NCBI GenBank assembly: GCA_964058845.1
Contig: CAXKVR010000064.1
Coordinates: 59,877 to 123,876, forward strand
Length of the DNA: 64,000 nucleotides
Reading direction: 5' to 3'
Source: Carex sylvatica
Taxonomy: Eukaryota > Streptophyta > Magnoliopsida > Poales > Cyperaceae
The notes beneath the pieces are model-generated. The model saw only the letters and a list, made by a program, of their open reading frames with translations, was not told the origin of the DNA and did not search any database. A program made the translations under genes and the position numbers. Every line of letters begins with the position of its first letter. Position 1 is the first letter of the stretch. Positions 46,174-57,065 of this stretch are shown one piece after another.

Positions 46174-48799
46174 TTATATGAAAGGACATTCTATGTTAAT
46201 GGGCAATTCACTCTTCTTAGCCCACACCACACCTACATTAACTAGACATGCATCCCCCCTGAAAGTCCTCTTGGCCTGGACGCTCGAGTATGTAAATTTT
46301 AAAGTCTTATTTTTAGCAATCGGCTGATCTTGTGAGCCCATGATACTGCTTTGCCAGATGTTCACAGTGATGCTGACATCTGAACCAATTGGATGTACAG
46401 TTATAGATCTTGAAAGAGGAAGTTTCATGATGTTATCCTTGTAAGGACTAACATCTAAGCGGATGCCTTCGGTTTTATCCCTATTGAATAGGAAGCTTTT
46501 AGCCCTCTCACCAAGCTTTGAATTTTCAGCAGTTATGCACCCGTAGACTACCGCTGAGGCAAATTGACAACCTGTGAGTGAAACCTCAACACGAGCCTCC
46601 ACACCATTCCCGTAAACAGCAAAGTCTACCTCTATCGGACCAAATCGGCTTGGTATCCTCTTGGACAAGAATGTGTCATACACCCCCCTCATACCATCCC
46701 ATATCTCCTCGTCGCCCCAGCACACCTTTTTGTCATAATCTTTGAACTGATCGCTGCAAGTTCCATATTTAAATAGATGGGGAACAAAAAGTACATCATC
46801 ATATGCCTGCATGGCCATATTGGGACCTCTCAGCTTAACAAAACCCTGCAGTAATGAAACAAGCAATTGCTATTTAATGTCAATTTAGCTATACCCATTG
46901 GCCAATCAATATTGTACAAGATTAAGAGACCAAAATAATTTTACTATTTATTTCAGTGGAAAGAAAAGAGAGAACCAAATTAAAATAAATTGAACAAAAT
47001 AACCTCAGGAGTAATATTCAGAGGACCCCCCTGTTTCCGACTAAAGACGACATACATCAAGTTCATCAAGATGCAACCATACATCTGGTCAAAATCATGT
47101 TGATTGAATTCGAGAAATTTCACTGAAAACACCTCCATGAGGTTCCTTCGCATTTCGATATACCTCGACACAGGCAGTTGCTGCTGGTTCACAATAACAC
47201 TTTGACTGGCCTCCACTGGAGGAAACCTGCTAAAAATTCAAACTGACGTCATATACTAATCCATCAAATTTTATAAAGAGAGGAGGTTGACTTAAGATTT
47301 TGACATGAAAGGGAAAGAGAGAAAGACCTGGTGTGCACATCAGCTTGGTACTCAACACGAGGCACTTTGGAATCCCTGATGCATTCCATCACATTGCTTC
47401 TTTGAGGCCCAGGATCCCCTTCTCCAGCATGGGTGTCTATGAAATTGGCTACCAGAGAAGCAACATCGGGTCCATCTCCATCTAGGGTTTGACAATCAAC
47501 CCAACTGACCATCAGTACCACCTTTCCACAGCCACGGTTGGGAAGGATAATAGACCCTTCAGTAGAGCCTAAACTAGGATTGAACTTCACTGTCTCTTCA
47601 ATGACTAATAGATTATCAGGTTCAATACCTACTTCTATACTCACATGAACAAGCAGAGATGATTGACATGGAACTGCTGTTACCCTTCTTGACAAAGGGA
47701 GAGGGACCAACTTGCCAGGTTTTAGACCGACACACTCTTTGCTCAATTTATGGAAGAGAATGCTCTTAGCCTTAGATTCGGTGAGAAAGCTATTTGATGC
47801 ACACACCTTCCCGTGAACCTGTATGAGAGCATCTTCTCCTTCATAATCAAAGTCAACAAAATAAACATTCAAATGCGCCTCTACAGCATCACGGTAGACT
47901 GCAAAGCTAATATCAAGATAGTTTCTGAAATAGCACTCGATAGACCGGCAGATAAGTCCATCCATGTAATCTGATTTATCTTCCCACAAACGGATTTGAG
48001 TTCTATGCATCGTACAAAAAGCGCGATCAAATAACCAAACAAATATGTCTATGTTATCTTCGACTGGTATGCTACGCCTCGGGCCTGATAGAGTGACACG
48101 ATCCTGTGAGTATTAACAAAGAACATGATAATTACATCAATATTATAGGAAACTAAGAAACTTATTGACAGATGTTATTTTAAAGTGTTTTCTACCTGGT
48201 TTAAGGTTGATGCTTTTTGAAGTATAAGATTGTTAAATAGGGCAGAGATATTGACAGGGGCTGGTATGATAAAAATTAAAATTGTAGGTTATGTTCGTGT
48301 GACTGAAAAGAAAGATTTAACTCTCCAGAAAGAAAGACCTCTGAATTAATTTGCGGAAGCTGTAGGGCCTCAGCATCAAAGATGACGTAATCTTGGTTGA
48401 AATCTTGGTTGCAGCTGCAGAGGAAAATGACACCAAAAAAATCTCGGTAGCCACGTGGCTTCCTATGGATTTTAGATGGCTTGAATCCTTCGTCTTTCAT
48501 GACAGCTGAAAACACCTCGATCCGTGCACGTGTGCGGCTGCGACGTCTGCACAAAAACTCGCTTAAGGGTCTATACACAAATAGACAAAGAATATGCTTG
48601 AGAGAGATTTAAAATCATACGATTGGTGTGCTTCGTCGGTTCCCATTCGGTTGCTACCGTTAGCCCTAGACGCGAAGGGTTCTTCTCCGGTTACCATTCG
48701 GTTTCTTCCGTCAACGCCAGACGCGAAGGGGTCTTCTCCGGTTACCATTCGGTTGCTTCCGTCCGCCCTAGACGCGAAGCGGTCTTCTCCGGTCACCAT
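46174..48799 (-). CDS. DUF6598-type protein, copy 2 (intact frame)
   Basis: Inferred exons: 48799-48621, 48546-48339, 48103-47328, 47226-47004 and 46845-46174, with phases that join without a stop. Exon 1 encodes the 17-residue repeats. Exon 2 (ARIEVFSAV, DFFGVIFLC) and the start of exon 3 (VTLSGPRRSIPVED) form the first DUF6598-like unit, ending PLPLSRRVTAVP. Exon 4 (MEVFSVKFLEF, MYGCILMN) and exon 5 (FVKLRGPN, PLSRSITVHP) form the second. Total length is about 685 residues. The domain is found in monocot proteins alone or with RIP domains; its role is unknown. No signal peptide or membrane segment is evident. The link to RIP proteins is supported here by the shared intron and flank at 17.8-19.3 kb. 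The first ATG was taken as start because a TATA-like box lies ~80 bp upstream. Confidence 0.7.
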
Positions 48800-48855
48800 T
48801 CGTCCGTTGCTGCCGTCAGCCCTAGACGCGAAGAGGTCTTCTCGGAAGGATTGCC
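48650..48855 (-). repeat. 51-bp coding minisatellite in exon 1, copy B
   Basis: About four units parallel to 3,735-3,945. The unit number is the same but the point changes differ (for example a GVDGRN variant). Confidence 0.85.
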
Positions 48856-48873
48856 GAGGTGGGTTTGTGTCGC

Positions 48874-48885
48874 GTATATAATTTA
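48874..48885 (-). promoter_or_regulatory. Putative TATA box of DUF6598 copy 2
   Basis: AATTATATAC on the minus strand, in the same position as in copy 1, about 80 bp upstream of the first ATG. Confidence 0.45.
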
Positions 48886-49063
48886 CACAGTTGTCGTGGT
48901 GAAGTAGTGTACTTCTGTTCCTATGATTCCATTTTTACGCACCCGCAATTCGATGGGCCAGTAGACTTTTAAAAGCCGAGTGGGTGGGCTTGCGGATTTG
49001 TGCCTACCAGTCTTTCACCCATTGTGATAACGCAGCCCATTTCCTTGTAGCCTAGGTCTCTTT

Positions 49064-49980
49064 ATACAGTGGCGAAGCTAGAACTTCACAGGTATAGGAA
49101 CTGAGTGCGTATCCTCTGAGATATCTCAACTTTTGCGTGACCGACGTGTCCGGTGCCTATTCGGGGGTAGCGCAGGGGCCCGTATTATTTGAGCTTCGAG
49201 ATTCGTTCAGAAAGTAATTGAACAGTTGGGATTTTCCATAAAGTCACCCAAAGTTTGAGATATCTCAGAGATTACGAATTCATAGGCACTTCCCTGAATT
49301 TTTTTTGTTTTTATTTCGGTAAATTACTGTAGACAAAATTAATATTATAAATTTTAAATTGACCGCAGGTCCACTGGACTTTGTGTTTGAATTGAATCTG
49401 GATTGTTCGATTGATCTTTTCTACAACAGTTGGAAAATCAAGGCATAATTAGCCTATAAAGCAAAATTCATTAATTAGAGATTGAATTAAGTAAATAAGT
49501 CAGGTTTGTCTCGAACTTAATTTATTTATTGAGTAAGTAATTTATACATATTTACTTGATTTCATTTATATAATTTAATATTATAAATTAATATTAATTA
49601 TTTAATCCCTTGTTGATAAATTATCGGAGAATATTCCAATATTTATCAATCTTAATCAATTTATATGAAAAAAAATTCGAACAACAAAAAGTCTTTCAAC
49701 TCAGTTTTAATAAATATTAAATTTGAACATAACACTTCTTCTGAGAACAATATTTTAATTATTAGGCTAGATGCAAATCCAAAATTCGTAAGAAGAGATA
49801 AAATATTCCCCTTTAGAATTTAAGATTATGAAAGCCCAGAGATTTGTATTACAATTATGTTATACACATATTTCTATTTTATTACTCATAAAGAAATAAT
49901 TTGATTGCTTGCATTTGATGATTTACTAGATAGTGGCATAGTGCTAGTCTGATTTTCACAAAACTAAACAAAATTGTAGT
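49064..49980. other. AT-rich intergenic DNA, no gene seen
   Basis: The stretch at 49,070-49,330 (gtggcgaagctagaacttcac onward) has a composition unlike the rest, but no domain or terminal repeat was recognised. Confidence 0.4.
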
Positions 49981-49981
49981 A

Positions 49982-50226
49982 ATAATACCGGTGAATATTT
50001 TTTATTGTACCACCACATCATCTTGATTTATTGTTAATTCCTTTGAGATCGGATTTCTCTCACTATTATTAAATCTGTCATATATATATTATGCAACCCA
50101 TATATAATAATACCGGAGAATATTTTTTACTGTACCACCACATCATCTTGATTTATTGTTAATTCCTTTGGGATCTAATTTCTCTCACTATTATTAAATC
50201 TGTCATATATATGTTATGCAACCCAT
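49982..50226. repeat. Tandem duplication of a ~122-bp unit
   Basis: Two adjacent copies run from aataataccgg to ttatgcaaccca and differ at a handful of positions (for example gagatcgg versus gggatcta). Confidence 0.85.
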
Positions 50227-50384
50227 AAGTCTCATGTGTCCGCCTCGCCTGTATTAGCCGTCACTGTACGTCTGTCAATCTGTGCTCGACTGTTACCAGT
50301 CTATCCAGATTGATTGAAACTTGAAACTTTGGAGAACTCCGGTAAATTGATTGAATAGCTAAATAGGTTTGAATTGCTTGCATT

Positions 50385-51620
50385 AATATATTGGAAAAAA
50401 ATTTGGCATCCCCATGAAATCACATTAATAGCTAATATCCCATCAAAAATTCATTTCATTTCTTCTATACCCTTTTATTTATTTTCTCTTTTATTTAGTT
50501 ATTTTAAATTTTAAATTGACCTATATATACCCCCCTTATTTTTAACAGAGGTGTCCAATACTTCCTCTTCTAAATTTCTTCTTCTAATAAACTTCTTCAT
50601 CCGTCACTTCTCTCTAAATCGCCACAAACAATCCCCATGCGGCTGTACCACCCCTCTTTCGCCGTCCCTCTCATCTCATCCTCCGACTCAACACCTCCTT
50701 CTTGTTGGCCGACCACCTCGTGCTTCTAATATTGAGATAATCTAGTTATTTATCAAAGGTTCCAGGCCGTCAGTTTGCTGCAAGGTAGATGGTTAATTAA
50801 TGGAAGCCGCCATGGAGAGATGGTCTAGGATTCATAGTGGAGGAAGAGGAAGGATGACATTAACATTGATATCACTTAATTATATTTCCAACCTTAAATT
50901 TTTGTTCATTCGAGTCCACTACTGAATTTTTGTTTCATTTCCCCTTCTCTTGCTTTTTTTATTCTAATAAAAATCCCATGGATAATTAAATATATTAATG
51001 TTGAAATCTATTTATATCGATTTTATAATACATCAATAATCTATTTTTACAGCAAATCATACCCTTGTAATTCTTCCCAACTGATCTCAAAATTTAACCA
51101 AGTGAAAAAAAATCACTAATAAAGAAATCTTGTAGTTCTATAAAATTCTTACTACTAGATGAAAAGACGGTGATTATTAATGGCGAAGTTAGAAAAAAGA
51201 AAGAGGTAATGAAATATATGGCAATGAAGAGAACAGTAACCTATTACTGAGTAGTTAGGATAGAGCGTTAGAAAAAAAAGAACGATCGGAAGAGAGATGG
51301 GGCAAATAGCAATAGAAGGAAAGAGGTGATGGACTGATGAAGTATTATTTGGCGCCAATAGGGTTGAAGGAAGATGAAGTGTCTCAGAAAGTTCTTCTTC
51401 AATCTTGTTAAAAGTTTAATGGACCTCTCCTTTTGATTTTTAAGGTTACAATGGTCAATTCATTTTTTAAAATAATTAAATAAAAAGAATAACATATAAA
51501 AGGGCATAGAAGAAATGAAATGAATTTTTGATGAGAATATTAGTTATTAATGTGATTTTATGGGGAAATTGGCTATTTCAAAAGTTTAGGTGAGTATACA
51601 GAAATTTTTTCTAATATATT
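50385..51620. mobile_element. Long-inverted-repeat (foldback) element, ~1.2 kb
   Basis: The left arm (aatatattggaaaaaaattt, then ccatgaaatcacattaat and aaaaattcatttcatttc) is the inverse of the right arm ending near 51,620. The arms extend over ~150 bp and more weakly inward. Flanks gcttgcatt and tcttgctatt suggest a decayed 9-bp duplication, as for MULE-type foldbacks. No convincing coding region. Confidence 0.55.
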
Positions 51621-51861
51621 TCTTGCTATTTTATTGAATCGTATATTGAATCCAAACTCAAACCCGTTAATTTATTCAAATCCGAATCTGATTTTTGCCT
51701 ACCCCTAACTCAAATCCTAGTCTCATCACTGGTCTCTTATGAACTTGCTATGTAAACGAACAAACAAAAAAAATTATGATATGTAAAAAACGACCATTTA
51801 GTCCGATTTGAACAAACAAAAAAAACTATGATATATAATACAAAAAATGCACCTCTACATA

Positions 51862-53575
51862 TATAATAAAGGAAGCGTCTAATTGTCCACAGACATTTGT
51901 CCACCATTTGTCTACAGAAAAACTGTCATTTGACCTGTGCGAATCCTATAAATTTAATAATTAAATGCTGTAACTTATAAAAACAATCTTATAAAAAACG
52001 TAATAAAAAATTTCAAACATCCAGAAACTTTCATTAACGGTTTGCAACTTGCCCGACTTGGCAAACTAACTGTACATCGTGCGGGACCACTTGGCAAACT
52101 AATTATACTTTTCTTACTAACAGTTAATGAAAGTTATTTGCGGTTAATGCCAGTTATTTACGGTTAATGCCAATTTTACAAAAACTTCTAGAACATTCCA
52201 CAAAAATTTATAGAACATTTCAAACCAGGACAACATCTACAACTGGCATTTTTTTTCAAAATAAACATAAAAATATTCAAAAATAATTTTTTTCACAAAA
52301 TTATAATTTTAAATTTTTTTAAAAATTTCATAATTTTTTCTTTCAATACTGCAAAATTAGAAGTTGTAAATTGTAAAATAAACATATGTCACTATAAATT
52401 TCAACACTGCAAAACTAGAAGATGTAAAAAGTCAAATAAACATATGTCCACTACAAATTTCAATACTGCAAAGAAAAATTTAAAAGATCAATACTCCATA
52501 TCACCTCTCTATCATCTCTTTTCTCCAGATTTTCACAAGATGAATACTGTAAAATTACAATATGAATACTGTAAAATTAACATATCAATACTCCATATCG
52601 CCTCTCTATCATCTCTTTCTTCCAGATTTTCACAAGATGAATACTGTAAAATTAACAGAAAAAATACTGTAAAATTAACATATTAATACTCCATATCGCC
52701 TCTCTATCATCTCTTTTCTTCAGATTTTCACAAGATGAATACTGTAAAATGACAAAATGAATACGGTAAAATTAATGGGGCAATACTGTAAAATTAACAT
52801 ATCAATACTCCATATCGCTTCTCTATCATCTCTTTCCTCCAGATTTCCACAAGATGAATACTATAAAATTAACAGGAAAAATACTGTAAAATTAACATAT
52901 CAATACTCCATATCACATCTCTATCATCTCTCATCCATGTCGCCTCTCTCAGATTATCTCTTCATATCTCCTCCATATCGAAATTCAACATAAATAAAGA
53001 AATAATTACAAGATCCCTTACTGTATCAAATCAAATAATAAATTCAAATAAATGTTCAAATTAAAGTTCAAAACAATGCTAGATCTATTACTGCATCAAA
53101 TCAAACAACAAATTCAATAGAAATAAAGAAATAACTCACTAGATTTAAATTTCACCATGTTCTTCAACCATGACAACTTCTATCCGATCGAAATCCACTC
53201 CTGAATGTTCCGTCGAGAAAGAGGAACGAAAGAGGAAGGAAATCGCGAAAAGAGGAAGGAAATTGTGAAAAGAGGAAGAAAATCTCCTGAAGGTTATCTC
53301 CTCTCTCAGATCACTCTTGAATGTTCCCTCGAGACGAAAGAGAAAGAAAATTGCAGAAATTACGGAGCAAATTTGATCGAAAAGGAAAATTTCGTAAATG
53401 AAATTCAAAAAAGGAATGTGTTATCGCACGATGGCAAGTTTAAATAGGAGACGATACTCATAATAAAAAGGTGCGGACCGAAGACAGTTAAAAATAGTTG
53501 AAACTAGGAGTGGATAACACTGTCGACAGATGGTGGACAAACAGTGTGGATGAAAACCTTTTCTCTATAATAAAA
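51862..53575. mobile_element. Non-autonomous element, class unclear
   Basis: The ends are diverged inverted repeats of ~60 bp (left atataataaagg ... tttgtccaccatttgtctac; the right is the inverse, with tttgtccaccatctgtcgac). The interior holds a ~100-bp tandem array. It could be a terminally inverted Helitron derivative or another foldback type. No transposase was found. Confidence 0.4.
52480..52945. repeat. Tandem array of ~98-119-bp units
   Basis: Five occurrences of the ctctctatcatctctt motif or close variants (about 52,504, 52,603, 52,701, 52,820 and 52,917). Most are followed by cacaagatgaatactgtaaa and one or more gtaaaattaacatatcaata. Confidence 0.85.
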
Positions 53576-54100
53576 TAGTTTTTTATGTGTTATTAAAAAA
53601 CGACCATTTAGTATGATTAATTGACTGATTAGTCGTTGATAGTGATCAAACTGTTACGAATTGTCTGTTTTCGTTTATACAACTAATTTATTGGTCATTT
53701 TTATTATTTATTTTTTCTATATTTATCTGGAATATGATATTTTGAGTTTTTTAAATGACAATTTCATAAAATTTTATTAGTTAACAATGAAATTAAGTTA
53801 GAATAAATTTATTTGATAAATTTGATGAGTTAAATTAATTTTTTTAATAATTACAAGTATATGCACATAACTTTAGAGAGTATTCTAAAGTATGTAAAAT
53901 TATCTGCAAAATTTTGATTAATCACAGTGGATTTGAATGTAAAAAATAACCGGTGTTAATTTGAAATTCTGTAGTAGTGGTAGATATATTTTACGATCCT
54001 GGTTTAACTGGGTTAACATATTACCTTTATTACTTCGAATACTGATGTTTGGTAATAACTTAAGAGTGAGGCTATGTACTTTGCAATGCGCGGATTGTTT
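53576..54100. other. AT-rich intergenic DNA, no gene seen
   Basis: Nothing supportable apart from a short direct repeat of aaaaacgaccatttagt (53,597) also seen at 51,787. Confidence 0.4.
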
Positions 54101-54109
54101 CGTACATTG

Positions 54110-54415
54110 GATTCATCTATTTTCAAAGTTTAAATAGTCGATCCAAACTGCTCAACATTATTATCGTGAAAATATACTTGGAGACCAAATTTTATATTTT
54201 TTGAAAGTTTTTTGCTATTTTTTGAGACAATTAGAAATCACTAGATCTAAAAATTATGGACCATTCGAAAGTAGTGATTTTCTACCTATCAAAAAAATAT
54301 AGTAAAAAAGTTTAAAATAATATAAAATTTGATCTCCAAGTATATTTTTATATGATAATAATATTGAGCAGTTCGAATCGACTATTTGAACTTTTCTATA
54401 ATATATTTTTTATTA
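54110..54415. mobile_element. Palindromic MITE, copy 2 of the 8.4-kb family
   Basis: Centre near 54,260. Arms share with 8,425-8,815 the words agatctaaaaattatg, caccattc or gaccattc, gtgattttctacctat and caagtatat. It is more diverged than copy 1, and its ends are not clearly defined. Confidence 0.5.
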
Positions 54416-54539
54416 TTGGCTTTCAATCAAGATCTTTGGACCATAATTAGAGATAACATACAATTTCCAATTAGAAGAAAGAGAAGATTTTAAAAGCCTT
54501 ATTAGCATATGTATTATTAGAATGTTTTGGATTAGTTGG

Positions 54540-55930
54540 GTCAGATACAGCCATACAGGTATCTACTGACATAGAACAGTGCCAAGCAGTATTTTTCTTT
54601 TTTCTTTTAGGCAAGGACTGGAATATGATTTTTGAATTTACTAGTCACACTTGATGTATCCTATGTTATTTTGATACTTTTAGGAAGCTATTGTATTCGT
54701 GTCTGACACGTATCTGACACCGACATTCCTCCGACTCGAGTACGATACGTATCAGACACGTCAGCTGACATGTCAGATGAGCTAGTGTGTCCCTACCCTC
54801 CTGATACGGTCTCCGACACCTGGTTGAATGCGTTGATATGGCTAGACACGGTCGGGCGTATTCGACACCGACATGCCTCCAACACGAGTACGATACGTAT
54901 CAGTCGCGTCAGCTGGCGTGTTCCTACCCTCCTGATACGGTCTCCGACACCTAATTGAATGTGCTGATATAGCTAGACACGGATGGGATGACACCTAATT
55001 GAATGCGCCGATATGGCTTGACACGGTCGGGATGTTTTGGATTAGTTGGATCAGATATAGCCATACCATATAGGTACGTATGGTATTTTCACCTTTTTTT
55101 TCTTTTAGGCAAGGACTGAAATATGATTTTTAAATTTACTAGCCACACTTGATGTACCCTATGTTATCATGATACTCCTAGAAAATCATCGTATTCGTGT
55201 TTGACACGTATCTGACACCGATATGCCTCCGACACGAGTACGATACGTATCAGACACGCCAGCTGACGTGTCAGATGAGCTAGTGTGTCTCTACCCTCCT
55301 GATACGATCTATTCGACACCGACACGCCTCCAACACGAGTACGATATGTATTAGACACGTCAGATGATGTGTCCCTACCCTCCTGATACGATCTATTCGA
55401 CACCGACACGCCTCCAACACGAGTACGATATGTATTAGACACGTCAGATGATGTGTCCCTACCCTCCTGATACGGTCTCCGACACCTGGTTGAATGCACC
55501 GATACGAATGGACACGGTCGGGCGTATCCGATATCGACACGCCTCCAACACAAGTACGATACGTATCAGACACGTCAGCTGGCGTGTTCATACCCTCCTA
55601 ATACGGTCTCCGACACCTAATTGAATGCGCCGATATAGCTGGACACGGTCTCTGACACCTAATTGAATGCGCTGATATGACTGGACACAGTCGGGATGAC
55701 ACCTAATTGAATGCGCCAATATGGCTGGACATGGTCGGGATGTTTTGGATTAGTTGGGTCAAATACAGCCATACCATACAGGTACGTAAGTATTTTCTTT
55801 TAGGCAAGGACTGGAATATGATTTTTGAATTTACTAGTCACACTTGATATACCCTATGTTACCCTGATACTCTTAAGAGGTTATCGTCATCGACACGAGT
55901 ATGATACGACTGGACACAGTCCGGACACTA
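54540..55930. repeat. Satellite-like array of CGACACG-rich units (84-bp core)
   Basis: The core unit contains cgacacgcctccaacacgag, tacgatatgtattagacacg and tgtgtccctaccctcctgat. 55,309-55,392 and 55,393-55,476 are near-exact 84-bp copies. A longer block beginning gttttggattagttgggtca recurs at about 54,526, 55,029 and 55,741. The array is GC-richer than its surroundings. Confidence 0.85.
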
Positions 55931-55999
55931 TAATGTAACACATAATATAGTCTATAAAAGTGGGAAAATATTTTGGCTCTTAACACACTAGTACAAAAA

Positions 56000-56330
56000 A
56001 CCCCTTCACTGACTGTTAAAATATCTCTACACCGACTGTTACAGTGGCGTCAGTAAAGCCGGCGCCAGTGAAGGTGATCTTTTACTGACTCTTTAAAAAC
56101 AGTCAGTGTTGAGACCAACACTGACTGTTTTTAAAGCGTCAGTGTTGGTATTCAACACTGACTCTTTTGAAAAAGAGTCGGTGTTTCTACCCAACACTGA
56201 CTCTTTTGAAAAAGAGTCAGTGTTTCTACCCAACACCGACTGTTTTTGAAAACAGTCATTGTTGGAATTCAGTAGTGACTCTTTAAAAATAGTCAGTGTT
56301 GATATTAAAAACAGTCACTGTTGATATAAA
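56000..56330. repeat. Left subterminal CACTGACTG array of the CACTA element
   Basis: About ten alternating direct and inverted copies of acactgactgtttttaaa and aaagagtcagtgtt, the expected transposase-binding type of subterminal repeat. Confidence 0.9.
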
Positions 56331-57065
56331 AATTTCGGCATATTTCTGTTTATATTTGGACTAGCCTCCATATTTTTGCTAGCCATATATTACTATTTAA
56401 CATTTATTGATGTTAAACAAAGTATCATACAAATAATTGCTCGCAACATAATATATTCATTCATCAAAAAACATACAGCATAATAGATTCATATATACAA
56501 GTAAAAACACTATAACAAAATTTACATGACAAATATGAACAAAATATGCAACTAAAATATGAACAAAATATGCAAATATAACAAAATTTACAAAGCATTA
56601 CATATCTTGTAAATAGATTAGTAGTTGTCCAAGAAAAATCTACACCATTGTCTTGTTATTGCATGAAGTTGCGTCGATGTATATTTTTTTGTCGGTAAAT
56701 CACACTACATGAGTACATAACAAGTTAATATTATCCAAGATAAATGAAAATTGAATAAAGTTCAATTGACATGTGGCCAGAAACAGATTATGGTTTCAAG
56801 TTTACATAAACTTGTTATAAAAAAACGTCAAGTTAAAGGAAAAAGTAACAAGAAATTAAACCTAAATATTTTTTTTTCTCAACGTTAGAGGTAAATAGTA
56901 AAGATGCGAAATATTGGTTGTTAGTTCATTAGTTCCAAATGCAATAAAATGTTTTGGTGTAATTTGTAACACTATTATTATTGCTTGTAAAGTTTAGGCT
57001 ATGATGAAAGAGACCAGCGCCTGCCAAGTAAACAGTACTATACCAGTCAATAGCAGTGTACATAC

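Larger units (their letters stand above)
45928..49063. repeat. Segmental duplication, copy B (direct repeat of 941-4,137)
   Basis: Same content and orientation as copy A. Copy B has lost about 90 bp of intron 4 (the gatatatattacgatatac part present in copy A and at the RIP locus) and 18 bp in exon 3. It keeps the bases whose loss breaks the frame in copy A. Confidence 0.9.

Noticed and set aside
54770..55591. Several frames with regular repeats across 54.7-55.6 kb
   Set aside because: They arise because the 84-bp satellite unit is a multiple of three. There is no gene structure.
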